Part shown: positions 34,000-46,062 of the stretch, piece by piece
Layout: each line of letters starts with the position of its first letter
Numbering within the stretch: position 1 is the stretch's first letter
Source: Volvox africanus
Taxonomy: Eukaryota > Chlorophyta > Chlorophyceae > Chlamydomonadales > Volvocaceae
Assembly (NCBI GenBank): GCA_030268105.1
Contig: BSDZ01000028.1
Span: forward strand, 1,388,001-1,452,000
Direction: 5' to 3'
Length of the DNA: 64,000 nucleotides
Notes under the pieces: model-generated
Seen by the model: the letters and a program-made list of their open reading frames with translations, nothing else
Told to the model about the DNA's origin: nothing
Database searches by the model: none
Translations under genes and position numbers: made by a program

Positions 34000-34367
34000 T
34001 GTTAGAGCATCTAGCTCTAGAATTCGTGGGAAAAGGTGGATTGACGTAATACAAAGTCTCAAGACGGTTAAGCAACCGTCAAGCATAGGTTTCAGTCTTA
34101 GAATTCTAATGTCTTCCTAGCTTCCTCCCAAGGGCATTAAATGCTCTTGTTGCACAGGAAGCTGAAACGACTTCTGTACGGTTCGGTGTCTCCTCGCTTT
34201 GAAGGTTACCCTCAAAAGCCAAAGAGTCTTTCGGACATCCAGACGTTTCACCACTACGCCTGGTCGTTTCGCGTTATAGTTCTTATTTAAACCATTTTTA
34301 TGTAACATCTTAAACACGAAATAAACTTCCATTCATTTCTATTTATTTCTTCTTAGATGCTACAACA
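34000..34367 (-). repeat. Gyp-B 5' LTR, inverted
   Basis: 368 bp, reverse complement of 28005-28372 with modest divergence. It is followed by GCAGC (34368-34372), the complement of the GCTGC beside the other LTR. Confidence 0.9.
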
Positions 34368-34905
34368 GCAGCAGATACCCCGATGGTGGCTTCAGAGAGA
34401 GAGCGTGTGACATGGCAAAAGAAAAAGGTTCAATGTTGAGGAATATCGTGCTTAAGAGTGAAAAGATGGATTTGCCACCCTGGTGGGTCATCGATGGGTC
34501 GTTGGCCTTGGACAAGTGCGGACAGAAGAGGATGCAGGGTGTGTGTGGTCGGGATGAAGGGCGTGGCATGGACGGTTGTGCTGCATCCGCTGCGAACTTC
34601 CTGTAGGAGACCTCATAGGGACTGTATTCGGACATTTCCATCGGCTGGTGCGGGGAAACCGGGCTGCAAAGTGATCCTACAGCGATCCTGGCATCTTGGA
34701 AATAGGCATGCACGCACTGTCCAGCCATGACGCCCATGCAAAAGGATGGATCCAAAGCTCCATGTAACTGCATTGCAAAACCAAGCTTGACCATCGCCCG
34801 CATGGACAATACATGCAGCGCCCACCTAGACACCAAGGATACATCAGCACCGTACTCCAGCTTACAAGGTCGACAGCGGACGTTCGTTAGTAAGGTTTAG
34901 TAGTA
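34368..34905 (+). repeat. Right half of the Gyp-B target locus
   Basis: Direct copy of 18141 to about 18686. It begins exactly where the LTR ends. Confidence 0.88.
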
Positions 34906-34927
34906 GCCGCCCATTAGCCAGCACGAT

Positions 34928-35498
34928 GGATAACAAGAGGAATTGTGCTTGGATAACAAAGCTCCAGGATCTATATTTTGTGCTGATGTCCCGGAAAAGT
35001 CCTAGCCCACAACGCCCCCGTTGCCTGTGAGCTCGGCCCCGAATATCACATAACCATTATATATAACCTTTAGATAGAAAGTTGGATTATCTCATCAAGA
35101 AACAATAATATACATGACACATCTAAAATGGGAAGGATCTGCACTGCCGCGGCACCAACTGCCAGTCACGGTGGTGCAGGCTCATTTCTCCTTTTTGCCT
35201 TCAACGTGAAACCCTCACAACCCTTTCCTTGTTTAACTGGAAGTTTTGTATAAGATTATTACAGGTCTCAACGACTCGACATGAAGAGCACCGGTCAAGC
35301 TATCGACATGATGATTGGCATGGGTGTCGATCTCACGTTCGCTATCATGATGTCATGAAATCGTTAATGATTAAACAGTTTAACCTATTGTTAACGTGCG
35401 GGGCTGTAACCTGCAATCCATCGCATCTTCGTAATCCCGTCGTGCAGCGATGTGAAACTGAACCGGTGTTTAATTCAATATCACTGCTCCTATAGATA
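34928..35498. repeat. Inverted repeat arm 2 (partner 29479-30050)
   Basis: This arm lacks the copia LTR that abuts arm 1, so it represents the uninterrupted sequence. Confidence 0.88.
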
Positions 35499-35684
35499 TA
35501 CATTAACATCGGTATTCTATTTATACAATTGCCGAATAGTGAGCTTTTGAAGCTTTATTTCTAAGAACCGCGGAGCATCAGAAATAGCGTTTGAGAGTAT
35601 TTTAACATTGATAAAATGATTCCATTAGGAATATTTCAACGTTAACAGAAGTTGGTGTAACGTGGGCGAACTGGAGCAGGCCCC
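35499..35684 (+). promoter_or_regulatory. Short upstream region of the CFAP92-like gene
   Basis: Only about 190 AT-rich bp separate the repeat arm from the start codon at 35685. No motif is recognised. If the gene is expressed, its promoter may overlap the repeat. Confidence 0.3.
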
Positions 35685-38600
35685 ATGGCGCCCAAGTACG
35701 TGGCAGCCGTTCCTAACAGGCGTATTCTCACCCACACGCTAAGTAAAGATGTGTGCGATATTGAATTTCAGGGCGAAGCCTCCTCCGCCTGAGCCTCTCG
35801 TGCCACCACCGCCTGTGGGACCAGCGCAAGAGATACACGTTGTGTGAGTAACCCCGTCGGACAGCCCGGCAGAGGACACATCTGCACCCCATGCGCCTTC
35901 TCTTCCATGACTGGTGTTAAGAACAGAACTACTTCTATATGGATCATGCAGTAGCTGACATCGGTGATGGCACCGCCGCTTGCGCCTCGCTGCCGGAGAC
36001 CAGTAGTGTCTGCGCTGAGCGCTGCCGATCCCTGGCTTACTTGTCGTTGCCCACACAACAAGACTATGTACACGAGATAATAAAGTTACACAATTGGATT
36101 CAGGCCCTATCCCTAGCTAGGGCGCCAGGTCATGCACTGGTCTGGTCTGTTTGTCCTCCTGTCCTCCGCAGGCTCAAGCTCAGACTGCGTTTGAAGCACC
36201 CCGCTCCGGAGCCGCCTCCGCAGGTGGGTACGAATTAGCCTGGCGGAATGGAGACTGGGGTTCCCGATAGGAAACGGCGAAGGAGAAGGGGTTACAGAGC
36301 GGCAGGACGATGGCCGTACAGCAGACCGCCTTTCGCATTGGATTGCATCTTGGTTCTGGATTCCGTTGTCGGGGGAGCATTGATAGTGGTTGTCACCGTA
36401 CCCCAAAGGAGGTGGTGGGGGGGTTGGTTTGATGGTAATGACAGGTGTTAGTGGCGCGGGTATGGCTGCGGGACACCGATGTAAAAAAGTCGAGTGTCCG
36501 GCTGCTGCTCTGGGAGGGGGCGGTTGGGGTGCTGCGCATCTGGTTGCGTGATGGGGGGCAGTGGGGCGGTTAATCGGTGGGGCGCTGATGTACGACACCG
36601 GCCTCTACGACCCTTGGATGTCGTAGGACCTGCCACCGCCGCCAGCGGCCACTCCTCCCCCGGACCCTCCCCCGGCGGGGAAGGGTGGCAAGGCCGCCAA
36701 GCCGCCGCCGAAGAAGCCAGTCACACCCGCGTCAGCAAGGAAGGCGGCCGCCGCGGCGGCTGCGGCAGCTGCGGTGGAGGCGGCAGCTGCCGCCGCCGCC
36801 GCCGCCCTGGCAAAACCCGTTGACCCGGCAACGCTCGTGTTGACCGTCAAGTACACGCCATTCACGGGCGCAGAACAATTCATCGGGCCCATCAAGCCAG
36901 TAAAGCCAGAGGTTCCGACACCGCAGCAAGTGGAGACAGAGGCGGCAACGACGTCACCGGCGCCAACGGTAGAGCCGACGCCAACGCCAACGCAGCAGGC
37001 GGGCGCAACAGTCAACCTGCCGTACGCCACCATCGACGTGGAGCACCACATAAAGGTGGCTGTAGACGAGGCTGCCGTACGGTCCCTTGCTGCGGCCCAT
37101 GGCATGTTGGCGCTATCGGTGACGATGGGAACACCGGCCCCGGAGGAGGGAGCCCCGGCTCCGAAACCCAAGGCGCTGGCGGGGTCGAAGAGCAAGGGTC
37201 CAGGGGCTGCGGAGGTTCGTCCGCCCACCCCCGTGCGGAGCTACTCGGCTGTATTAATGCTGGACTGCAGCGGGCTGCTGGTCGGGGAGAAGGCCTCGTC
37301 TGCGGTGTGGCCGGACAAGACGAAGGGGATACCGAGAGCGCTGGAGGACGTGGCGGAGGTCATCGAGGTGGGGGGCAGCAACCTCGACACGAAGGAGGGG
37401 GCGGAGGGGGCGGGGCTGTAGAGGCGGGGGTGGGAAGGGGGGAGGAGGGAGGTTTCAACCGCTAAGTCATAACGGGAGATATATCATTCTTAAAACCGGT
37501 AACTTGGGAACCTTCGCCTCCGGCCCTTTTCTCCGGGCTCTTCAGGCGGACCTGCAGCTGCTCGGCCTGCCGCCCCCCCCCCCGCCTCCGCCCCCCACAC
37601 CCCCGGCTGCTAAAGGCCGTAAGGCCCCCGCTCCAGAGAAGAAGAAGAAGGAGGAGGAGGCCCCCCCGCCGCCGGAGCTCAAGGTGTGCTGGGATCTGCC
37701 TGTCCGCGTGGCGGTGGCGGCAGCTGGCCAGTGCAGTATGGGTGCTTGTGGACGAGCCCTTGACCTGTCACCTGTCACCTCTGATCGGGAGACACCTACC
37801 GCCTAAGGGGGAGGTCGGAAAGGCTCCCTGCGTGCGGGGGATTGGGATTGCCCTTCGTCGTGTGTGCGGGACATTGGGGCCCCTAGGCCCCGCTGTCCAT
37901 CTGGTCCTGCCGTACGCCCTCGTTCTCAGGGATGTGACTTTCATCATCCCCGGCTGACACACATACACACGCACGTGTCCCACCCCCGCTTCCCTTCCCC
38001 TCCCCTCCCCGTCATTCTACAGGATACCCCTGGGGACCCCATCGGCTTGCTCCACCCTGAGCTGATAACATTGCTGAACCCTATTGTCGTACACGTCCGT
38101 AAGGTGGGCGGGAAACGTGGTCATGTCGGTTGTGGGCAGGGCGAGTGGACATGCCGTACTCGGCAAGGCAGGTGATGGATGTGACCTGACCCCAGATCTC
38201 AGATGACGTCCTTCATCCCCCCGGGCTGCTGCTCTCATCCGCTGCAGGCCAAGTGCCTCCCAGCCGCCCCGGCCACCCGCGCCCAGCTGGACTCCAACTG
38301 CGCCTCTCCCGCCCTCTTCATGTGCTGGCCTCCCGGAGCCGCCCCTCGCGAGCAACCGGGACTGACATCGCCCTGGCAGCTGCCGGATATGCCACCGGCA
38401 GCGGCAGCTGCCGCCGCCGCCGCCGCTGCCGTAGCGGCTAGCGGCGGCACTGAAAGGGCCGAAGGGGGTGGCACACCCGCCGCCCCTGCCGACCCCAGTG
38501 GCGGCGCCGTTGTGTTGGCGGGTCCCGCCGGCGCCGCCATCTCCCGCGTGCCTGCCAGTGCTGGCACCCGCTACATCCTGTTCGCTCAGCCGGAGGTGTT

Positions 38601-40594
38601 TCTCGCGGGTGACTTCCCGGGGGGCGGCGAGGGCGCTCTGGAGCTGTGCCGGGGCTCTCCGCTGCTGGTGGAGGTTCACGACCGCACCGCAATTCCGGAG
38701 GCACCCGAGTTTGCGGTGATTGATGACGACGAGGAGGACGAGGAGACGGAGGGAGATGTCCCTGGAGCCCCCACCCCTGCAGCAAGGGGGTCCCTGCCCG
38801 AGAACGAGGGCTACGTGTGCGGCTTGGCGCGGGTGCCGCTGATAGATCTCGCCAGGGGTGAGGACGGGGGTCGGGTGGGCGCTTAGGAGTTGGGTTTGGA
38901 GCACTAAGGGACTGGAGGACCCGGAAGATAGGGGGGGAGAAGGGCGAGGGAGCAGGAGCTGAGATGCAGAGATGTTCCACTGGGTGCCGCTTTCTTTGAC
39001 CGGCGTCACCCTGTACCTCAGGTTCCCCTCCTACCCTCTAACCCCTCTTACCCCCACCCGTCAGGTTACACTCATTTCCGCTTTAATGTGAACCTGGCCC
39101 CGCACACGACGGTTAGGGGAGCGGCCTCCCTGGACTGGACCAAACGACCGGGCAACTACTTGGAGGTGAGGGGGTCAAGGGAGGGGACACGCAAACCTGA
39201 CCACCCTGGGCTCAGCTCTTAGGGTTTATTGAAGGACTGTGGGAGGTCCGAAGCACGTTCCCGAACTTGTCCGTCAGGCCCGTAGCTCCTTTCTTCTGAC
39301 GATCCCTCACAGAGTCGTAACTCTTCGCACCGATCTCATTCCGCGAAGCAGCGCTCCACCGCCCAGCCTCCTGTCCCCACCCCGCAGGCCGGCTCGGTGC
39401 TCAAGGGCGAGGTGCGGTGCGCCGCTCCCCTCTCAGCGACCCGTGGGACGGACCCCTCGCTCAGGGTGTTCAGTCGGGCCCTTTTCATCATGGACTATCG
39501 GGACTCGGACCTCTTCCATTTGCTGGAGGTGAGGGGGGAAGGGCTTTGGGAGGGCTTGTGAGCTAAGGGTTTCACAACCCTCTATATCTTCTGCACACTT
39601 CTCTCCCTGCGCTCTTACACCCCTAAGTTCCCGCCACCCCACCCCCTGGGGCCCTACCCACTCCCCTTCCGCCGCCCGCCCTTCCCTCCCCCACTTCCCT
39701 CGGCCCCCCCCCCTCCCTCCCTTCTTCCGCCCCCGACAAAGGACACTTTGCGGAAGAACAACGCCTGGAAGCTGGGGCTGAAGGAGCCCACCGACAAGCT
39801 GCCTGCCGACCTGCTTCCGCCCGAGCTGCGGCGGAAGGCGCTGGAGGCCGCGGGGGCCGGAGGTGGTGGTCCAGGGGAGGACGACTCGAAGGGCCCCCGC
39901 CTATCCCTGAGCTCAGGCAGCAGCCTCTCCGCCCTGCCCCGCCGCTCCTCGTCGCTGTACAGTGTCCCCGTACAGGAGGTGGGGGGGCGGGGGCCGCCCG
40001 GACCGGAGCGCAGCGGCAGGGCCTCACCGGGGCCAGCGGCGGCGGGGTCCTTAGCCATGCGGGAAAGTCTGTCGCCGCCGACGTACGGCGGTCCCGGGGC
40101 GCTGCTGACGATTAACGACAGCAAGCGGCACGTCCTGTTCGACAGTGAGTGGGGGTCTCTGAGTGGGGGGTCGGAAGGAGGTGCTCCTCTGGCGGGTTGT
40201 TTAGCTGGCTGGCGTGTGTAGCCGGGGGATGAAGGGGATGGCCGGGGCGGCTCGAGGGGGATGAAGGGGTCGTTGCATTTCGCAGCCATCTCCACCAACC
40301 CCACCAATCCCACCATCACCACTTGAGCCCCCCTCCTGGTTGCCTATGTGACCCAGCGCCGTGCGGGCCAGCTGTTCAGCCGAACCAGGGGCGTCAGCGC
40401 TTCCTCCGCTTCCTCCCGGTCTCTCGAGTACCTCACCCGCTCAACCCCTCCCCCTCTCCTCACAGGTGACAGTGACACCGACGACGAGCCCGAGGAACCC
40501 CCGACTGCCGCCGAGCAGGCTCTCGACAGACTGTGTGCGGACATTGACCGTGTTCACCTGGAGATGAGGGAGTTGCAGGTGGGGAGGGGACGCG

Positions 40595-40629
<35 letters not shown>

Positions 40630-43600
40630 TGTGTGTGTGTGTGCGTGAGAGAGAGAACGATAGAATGTGCGTGCGGGTGTGCGTATGTATGTGTAGGCCG
40701 GGGACGTAGTGCCGGGATCCGGCAAGGCGACCTTCGAGAGCCTGGCCACTTTCGACATGTCCCCCTCTTTCCCTCCTCCCCTCCCCTGCCTCGTCTCCCC
40801 GCTGGGGCTTCCGGATCTCTTTCTGTTCCCCTCCTTCCTCGTCTCCCCTCCATTCTCCCCACCTCCTCTTCTGCCCCCTTACGCCCCCCGCCTCCCTCTG
40901 CCCTTCAGGCTCTGTCCACCACGCAGCTGACCCCCGATCAGGCCTCCGACCGCTCCCTGGACTTGCTGACCGGGTGGCACCTGGTGGACAGCAGGGAGCG
41001 GATCATCGTGATGGAGGGGCTGGCGGAGGGGGCCATGAAGATCGTAAAGGTGGGTAAGGGCGGGGAGGAGGAGAAGGTAGACTGAACGGGGGACAGAGAA
41101 GGGTAAGGGAGAGGGGCAGGGGGCAGGGGGCAGGGGAATGCTATTTGATTCATGAACGTGTTGCGTCCCTCTTCCTCTTTCCCCGGCCCCTTCTGACCGC
41201 CGCATCGGTCATTGCTGCCTGTCTGCGCATCTGACCTGCCCCATCTGGACATCTTAGGGTATTGCGGACTGGGCGCTAGAGGACTCGAAGCCAGAGGAGA
41301 CGTGGCGCCGGCGCTGTGTTTTGCTGAACAGCTCCCCTTCTCTCCGCACCGCCTCCCGGCTGTACGCCCCGCTCGGTGTGGACCTGTGGATCGTGAAGCT
41401 GAGGGCGCCGCTGTCCAAGCTGCTGGGGGAGCCGGGGAGCTTCGGTACAGGGAGGGTGCGACCGGACTGCGTGCAGGTAGGCTAGGGAGGGCGGGGTCAC
41501 AGCGAAGGGACGAGGGGGGCTTGGAGCTGGCAGTGGGACCTGGAGGGGCCGCCCACTTCGTGTACCACGAGGCGGATGAGGAGGAGGAGGGCACGCATAA
41601 CATTTAGAGACTTTGGGTTATCTCCGGAGAAGGGGGTAATGGACGGAGGGGGCAGACGTTGGCTTGTGAAGAGAGAATGGCTGTCGAGAGCGGGCCACCT
41701 GGATCCCCAACTCCAACTCCCAACGGCCAACTCCCAATCATTCGTATTTCATGAACTTTCCTCCCATCCCGCACCGGGGCCCCTTCCTTTCTTCTTCCGC
41801 TGCCAAAGGGCCTTCGGCGACTGGGCGCTCTTCGCTCCGTGGCGGTGTGGTCCCGTCATGCGTACGACATGTCCCTCTGGCCTAGTCCCCAGCAGCTGCA
41901 GTTGGTGGATAAGAAGTTCGGCGGGGAGCTTCTGGCGGCGGACGTACTGGGAGTGGAGGTGCGGGACAGGAAAGGAGGACAGGGGGACTGCATGACTTGC
42001 TGGGTTACGACAGTGGCCGGATGAGGGCGCGTATCTGGGTAGCGGCTGGTGAAGGAGTGATAACGGGTCGGGGTCAGATGGCGTTGGGATTTCCGCCTTG
42101 GGCAGATCTTCACGCTTTACATCGCGGACCCCTCTCATACCCGCCCCCCTCCACACACACTCGTCAAGCACAGGAGGCGGAGCCCGAGAGCGATGAGGAG
42201 GATGGCGGCCCCGCCATGGGCGCATTGCTGGAGGACGCCCGATCCGCCAAGTCCTCAAAGTCCAATCGCTCCCGGAGGTCATCCAGGTCGCGGAGATCAT
42301 CAGCCCGCTCGGCGCGATCGGCTCGCTCGGGGCGGTCGGGGCGGTCGGGGCGGAACGGCAAAGCGGGCAAAGGGGGCAAAGGCGGGAAGAGGCAGAGGCA
42401 GCGGACGGCGCCGTTGGAGGCCAGGAACGAGGACTACTTGCGTCTACGGAGGGAGGCGCGGGCGAAAAGGCTGGGGCGGGTGAGGGTGTGAGGGAACGGT
42501 GCAAGTCTGTCTCTGAATGCGGTGCTCACTCTCTCTCACCCCCTGGTGTCCGTGTGGGACATGTCGCCTGCAATCGCCCGAGCGCGTCGTGGCGCATCCC
42601 TTTGCTCGCCCCTTCCTTGCCCGGTAGGCTGACCGGTAACACTCTCTCGGCCGCGCTATCTTCGTCCCTCAGCTCTTTTTCATCACGTCCCGCACTCACG
42701 CACATAAAAGCACGCAAGCGCACACATATGTTTACCCCACCCAACCCAACCCAACCCCACCCCACCAGGACTGGATATCGCTCAATCGGGATGCACTGAA
42801 GGATCTGGAGGCCAAGACCACCCACATTAAGGTGGGGGAAGGGAAGAGGGGGTCCAGAGGAGGAAGGAGACAGGGTTTGGGGACGAGCAGGGACGTGTGC
42901 CGTTCCGGGGCTCTCCCGGAGGCGGTCCCACTCTGCTTCGCTCCGCCCCCTCATTTACTCTCCGACTGATCGCCATTCGCTGTCAAACACCTCAACTCCC
43001 CCGTTCTCCCCCCGCTGCCCCTCAACCTCCCAGGAGTCCTGGAGGGAATGGAACCCGCACCACACCGCCCACGAGCAGCTGGTGGCTGCACTAAAGGCAG
43101 GGACCCTGACGATGAAGGTGAGGGATGGGGGACTGTGCGTATCTTATACTCTCCCTCTCTCCCTCTCTCCCTCTCTCCCTCTCTCCCTCTCTCCCTCTCT
43201 CCCTCTCTCCCTCTCTCCCTCTCTCCCTCTCTCCCTCTCTCCCTCTCTCCCTCTCTCCCTCTCTCCCTCTCTCCCTCTCTCCCTCTCTCCCTCTCTCCCT
43301 CTCTCCCTCTCTCCCTCTCTCCCTCTCTCCCTCTCTCCCTCTCTCCCTCTCTCCCTCCCTCTCTCCCTCTCTCCCTCTCTCCCTCTCTCCCTCTCTCCCT
43401 CTCTCCCTCTCTCCCTCTCTCCCTCTCTCCCTCTCTCCCTCTCTCCCTCTCTCCCTCTCTCCCTCTCTCCCTCTCTCCCTCTCTCCCTCTCTCCCTCTCT
43501 CCCTCCTCTGCTGGATCACCGCGCGTTCACGTGCCTCTCCCGTACAGTCCAATGCAGACTTGATATCCACCTCCATTCTGATCACTTCTCCACCTCATAT

Positions 43601-46062
43601 CCACATTCCTTTACCCTGCCCCCCTTCCCTGGATCCAGGACGTGGAAGCCATGCGGGTGGCCGCTCAAGAGGGGCACGTGGAGCCAGTTCCCGGAACCTT
43701 AAGTCGCAAAGTGGGGACTGGGGTAGTGGTGGGGGAGGGGAGGGGAGAGGAACGGAGGACAGCTTACTCGGAGGCCGATTCGGAGGAGAGGCGCAGCGAA
43801 TGTGAATGCAAAGAAGCCCAACTGGGGCTGAGACCTAGAACCCGAGAAATCCTTACTTGACGTCGAAGAGAGGGGAGTAGAGAGGGGAGTAGAGAGGGGA
43901 GTAGAGAGGGGAGTAGAGAGGGGAGAGTGAGCTTTCAGTTATGCAGTGACACGAAGGTGTGTGTGCGTGTATGTGTAATGATTGTGCTTGCTGCCCTTCC
44001 CCCCTAGCAGCACCCGACCTGTCCCGATGTGGGGCTCCGGCGCCTCCCTTCCCCTTTGCCTTTGCCCTCTCCATCTCCCTGCCGCCCCTAGGAAGCGGAA
44101 GGCCGTGGCTGGTACCCACACCCCTCCCCGTTCAAGTGGCCCACACCCCGCACACGGGCAGAGTACCGGGCGCACCCGAAGAAACCCTCCCAGTTCAGGT
44201 GCGGCAATTGAAAGGGCTCCTCCTCTACAACTTAGGATAGTCCCCGACAGCTCAGCTCCCGCTCTCTTGCCCCCGCTTCCCGCTTCTTCGCCTTATTGAC
44301 CTTCAGCCCCTCCGTACCACTGGTCAGGGTGGAGGAGCTGTTGGAGCCCTGGGAGGAGCCCTCCACCTCCACCCACCGCCCTCCACCCGAAGCGCTGTCC
44401 GGGGCGGGGGCAGGGGCGGGGGAGTCCTGGGGCACAGGGGCCATTGGCGGGTTGGGCCAGGACTTCCAGACCGCCATCCGTGGGAGCCCGACGGGGCTAT
44501 TCGGCACGGTGAGGACAGGCCCCGTGTTTGCATCGTGGTGCCTGTGTGTGACCGCCTGGAGAAGCTGTCCAGGTCTGGGTTTGCTGTTGTGATGGTGAGG
44601 TCAGGCTCCCTTCCTCCCTCCTCCAATCCGTGATCGCATTTCGGGGCCCATGAGGCGCTCGCGGCCCTTTCCCCGCATGATGGGATGCGGCTTCTCCACA
44701 CTCACATGCCCCCTTCACGCCATTTCCCTGGCTGATAGGATCCCGAGTACTGGACGACAGTGCATGCCGGGCAAGAGGTGGGTGGCGGTCCTGAGTGTCA
44801 GGGATACGCGGGCAGCTGAGGGAGTGAGGCCTAGGTGGGCTTTGCCCGGGGCAGGGCAGGGCAGGGCAGGGCAGGGCAGGGCAGGGCAGGGCAGGGCAGG
44901 GCAGGGCAGGGCAGGGCAGGGCAGGGCAGGGCAGGGCAGGGCAGGGCAGGGCAGGGCAGGGCAGGGCAGGGCAGGGCAGGGCAGGGCAGGGGGGCCGCAC
45001 AACCCCCTTCCTTAGAACCCATCTCTCTTTAGTCCTGGCGCATACCTTCCCGTCCGCCACGTCTCCTCACAATTGGGACCTCTTGGCCGATGTGTGCAAC
45101 ATGACATGAGGTAACGTGTCCCCAAGTCCCCATGAAAACCCCCTCCCACTCCCCTCCATGGCACACCTCGTAACCCGGCGACACCCGGCCCCCAGGAGGA
45201 CATGACGGCTGCTCGTCGCGCGGAAGCTGAGGAGTGGCGGCGCCGACTGGTGGTGGCGGACCCCGTCATGCGGACCACTCTGCCCCAGAAGCCCGCTAAG
45301 CCAGCACAGACTGATCGAATGGCTCCTTTGCTCCAGGTGGGGAGAAGGGGGTTGGGTAAAGGGGAGTTATCGGACGAATGAAAACCGCATGCGTGAGTGG
45401 ACGAGCTGGTGTAAGTACCTCCCCCCCTGCAAAGTGCTAAGACGCTCCCGATCCCCGGCTAGGCCCCATTAGGTTTCCCGAGACCACTTCTTCTCCCCAT
45501 TTCCCAGCTCCAGCCCCCATTCCTCCCCCAACCCCACCACTCCAGGGAGAGCCGATCAAGAAGGGCTTCAAGGTCGCCCATGCACCGCCTCCGCCGATCA
45601 ACTCGCAGCTGTCCTTCCCCTGGACAGACTCGAGGGCCCCACAGCCCAGTCCCGCCCACGGGGGAGGCCGGGGCAGCGGGGGCAAGGTGGATAAGGCCAA
45701 GCTCGCGGCGCTAAGTGAGTGATGGGGGTTGGATGGAAGAAATTTTGATGGGGTGGGCTGTGCCGTCGCTCTCTGCCTCTGCCGGAAGAAGCCTGGAGGC
45801 CCCCGGTGCACTCCGCGTTCACTCGCATTAGGGGAGTAGCAGCGGCCTTCCCTTCGCAACCCTAGGACTGATTCCACCACCCGAATTACCAGAAAACCTC
45901 ACTTATGTCCCTTCCCCCTCTCTCCCGCACCCCCCCCCTCTCCCCCGCCCCGCAGGCAAGGAGTTTAAAAACACGAACGCCAAGCCCAAGACTGCCGTAC
46001 ACAAGGTGCAGTACAACCAAAGCTGGAACGCTTCTCTCCACGACAAGTATTACGACACCTGA
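35685..46062 (+). CDS. Cilia- and flagella-associated protein, CFAP92/KIAA1257-like (DUF4550)
   Basis: 24 exons keep one frame to TGA at 46060: 35685-35695, 35772-35843, 36171-36222, 36627-37367, 37546-37683, 38023-38103, 38203-38857, 39065-39165, 39388-39528, 39742-40144, 40466-40578, 40909-41049, 41258-41476, 41809-41958, 42174-42479, 42769-42831, 43034-43117, 43639-43710, 44092-44198, 44307-44508, 44739-44777, 45196-45336, 45546-45714, 45956-46062. They give about 1435 aa. The start ([18 protein letters not shown]) is Pro-rich. A C2-like part has [11 protein letters not shown] and [10 protein letters not shown] (about 521-526), then [57 protein letters not shown], an Arg/Ser-rich linker, [27 protein letters not shown] and the end [12 protein letters not shown]-x-V-x-V followed by a VEVHDR strand is the pattern I recall for DUF4550/CFAP92; the assignment is by eye. 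Least certain boundaries: exon 5 end (AAG/GTGTGC) and exon 18 end (AAA/GTGGGG). The function in animals and algae is poorly known, presumably axonemal. Confidence 0.75.
40598..40642. repeat. GT microsatellite in a CFAP92-like intron
   Basis: About 20 GT units with one CT interruption, 20 bp after a donor. Confidence 0.9.
43139..43505. repeat. CCCTCTCT minisatellite, intronic
   Basis: About 45 tandem 8-bp units with one CCCTCCCT slip near 43352. The plus strand is pure pyrimidine over some 360 bp, so triplex formation is possible. The long Ser/Pro/Leu or Glu/Arg/Gly frames across it are artefacts of the repeat. Confidence 0.95.
43861..43925. repeat. GAGGGGAGTAGA short tandem repeat, intronic
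   Basis: About five 12-bp units, all-purine apart from the T. Confidence 0.85.
44850..44992. repeat. GGGCA pentanucleotide array, intronic
   Basis: About 28 perfect GGGCA units. Every unit carries a GGG, so the plus strand could form G-quadruplexes. It lies in the intron after the 39-bp exon at 44739-44777. Confidence 0.95.

Noticed and set aside
39654..40322. 222-aa minus-strand Pro/Gly/Ser frame, and similar antisense frames at 36605-37228 and 38017-39009
   Set aside because: Shadows of GC-rich exons of the CFAP92-like gene.
40145..40465. Reading through [15 protein letters not shown] as CFAP92-like coding sequence
   Set aside because: The exon ending at 40144 splices in frame to 40466; the alternative acceptor near 40284 meets a stop.
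43048..43805. Several frames of 160-226 aa (Ser/Pro/Leu on plus, Glu/Arg/Gly on minus)
   Set aside because: They exist only because the 8-bp CCCTCTCT array has no stop in any frame; real exons flank the array.
44850..44992. Regular repeat array that might suggest a CRISPR
   Set aside because: Contiguous 5-bp units without spacers; a eukaryotic minisatellite.
44497..45060. Long Pro-Ala-Leu-Cys and Gly-Arg-Ala repeat frames
   Set aside because: Translation of the GGGCA pentamer array inside an intron.
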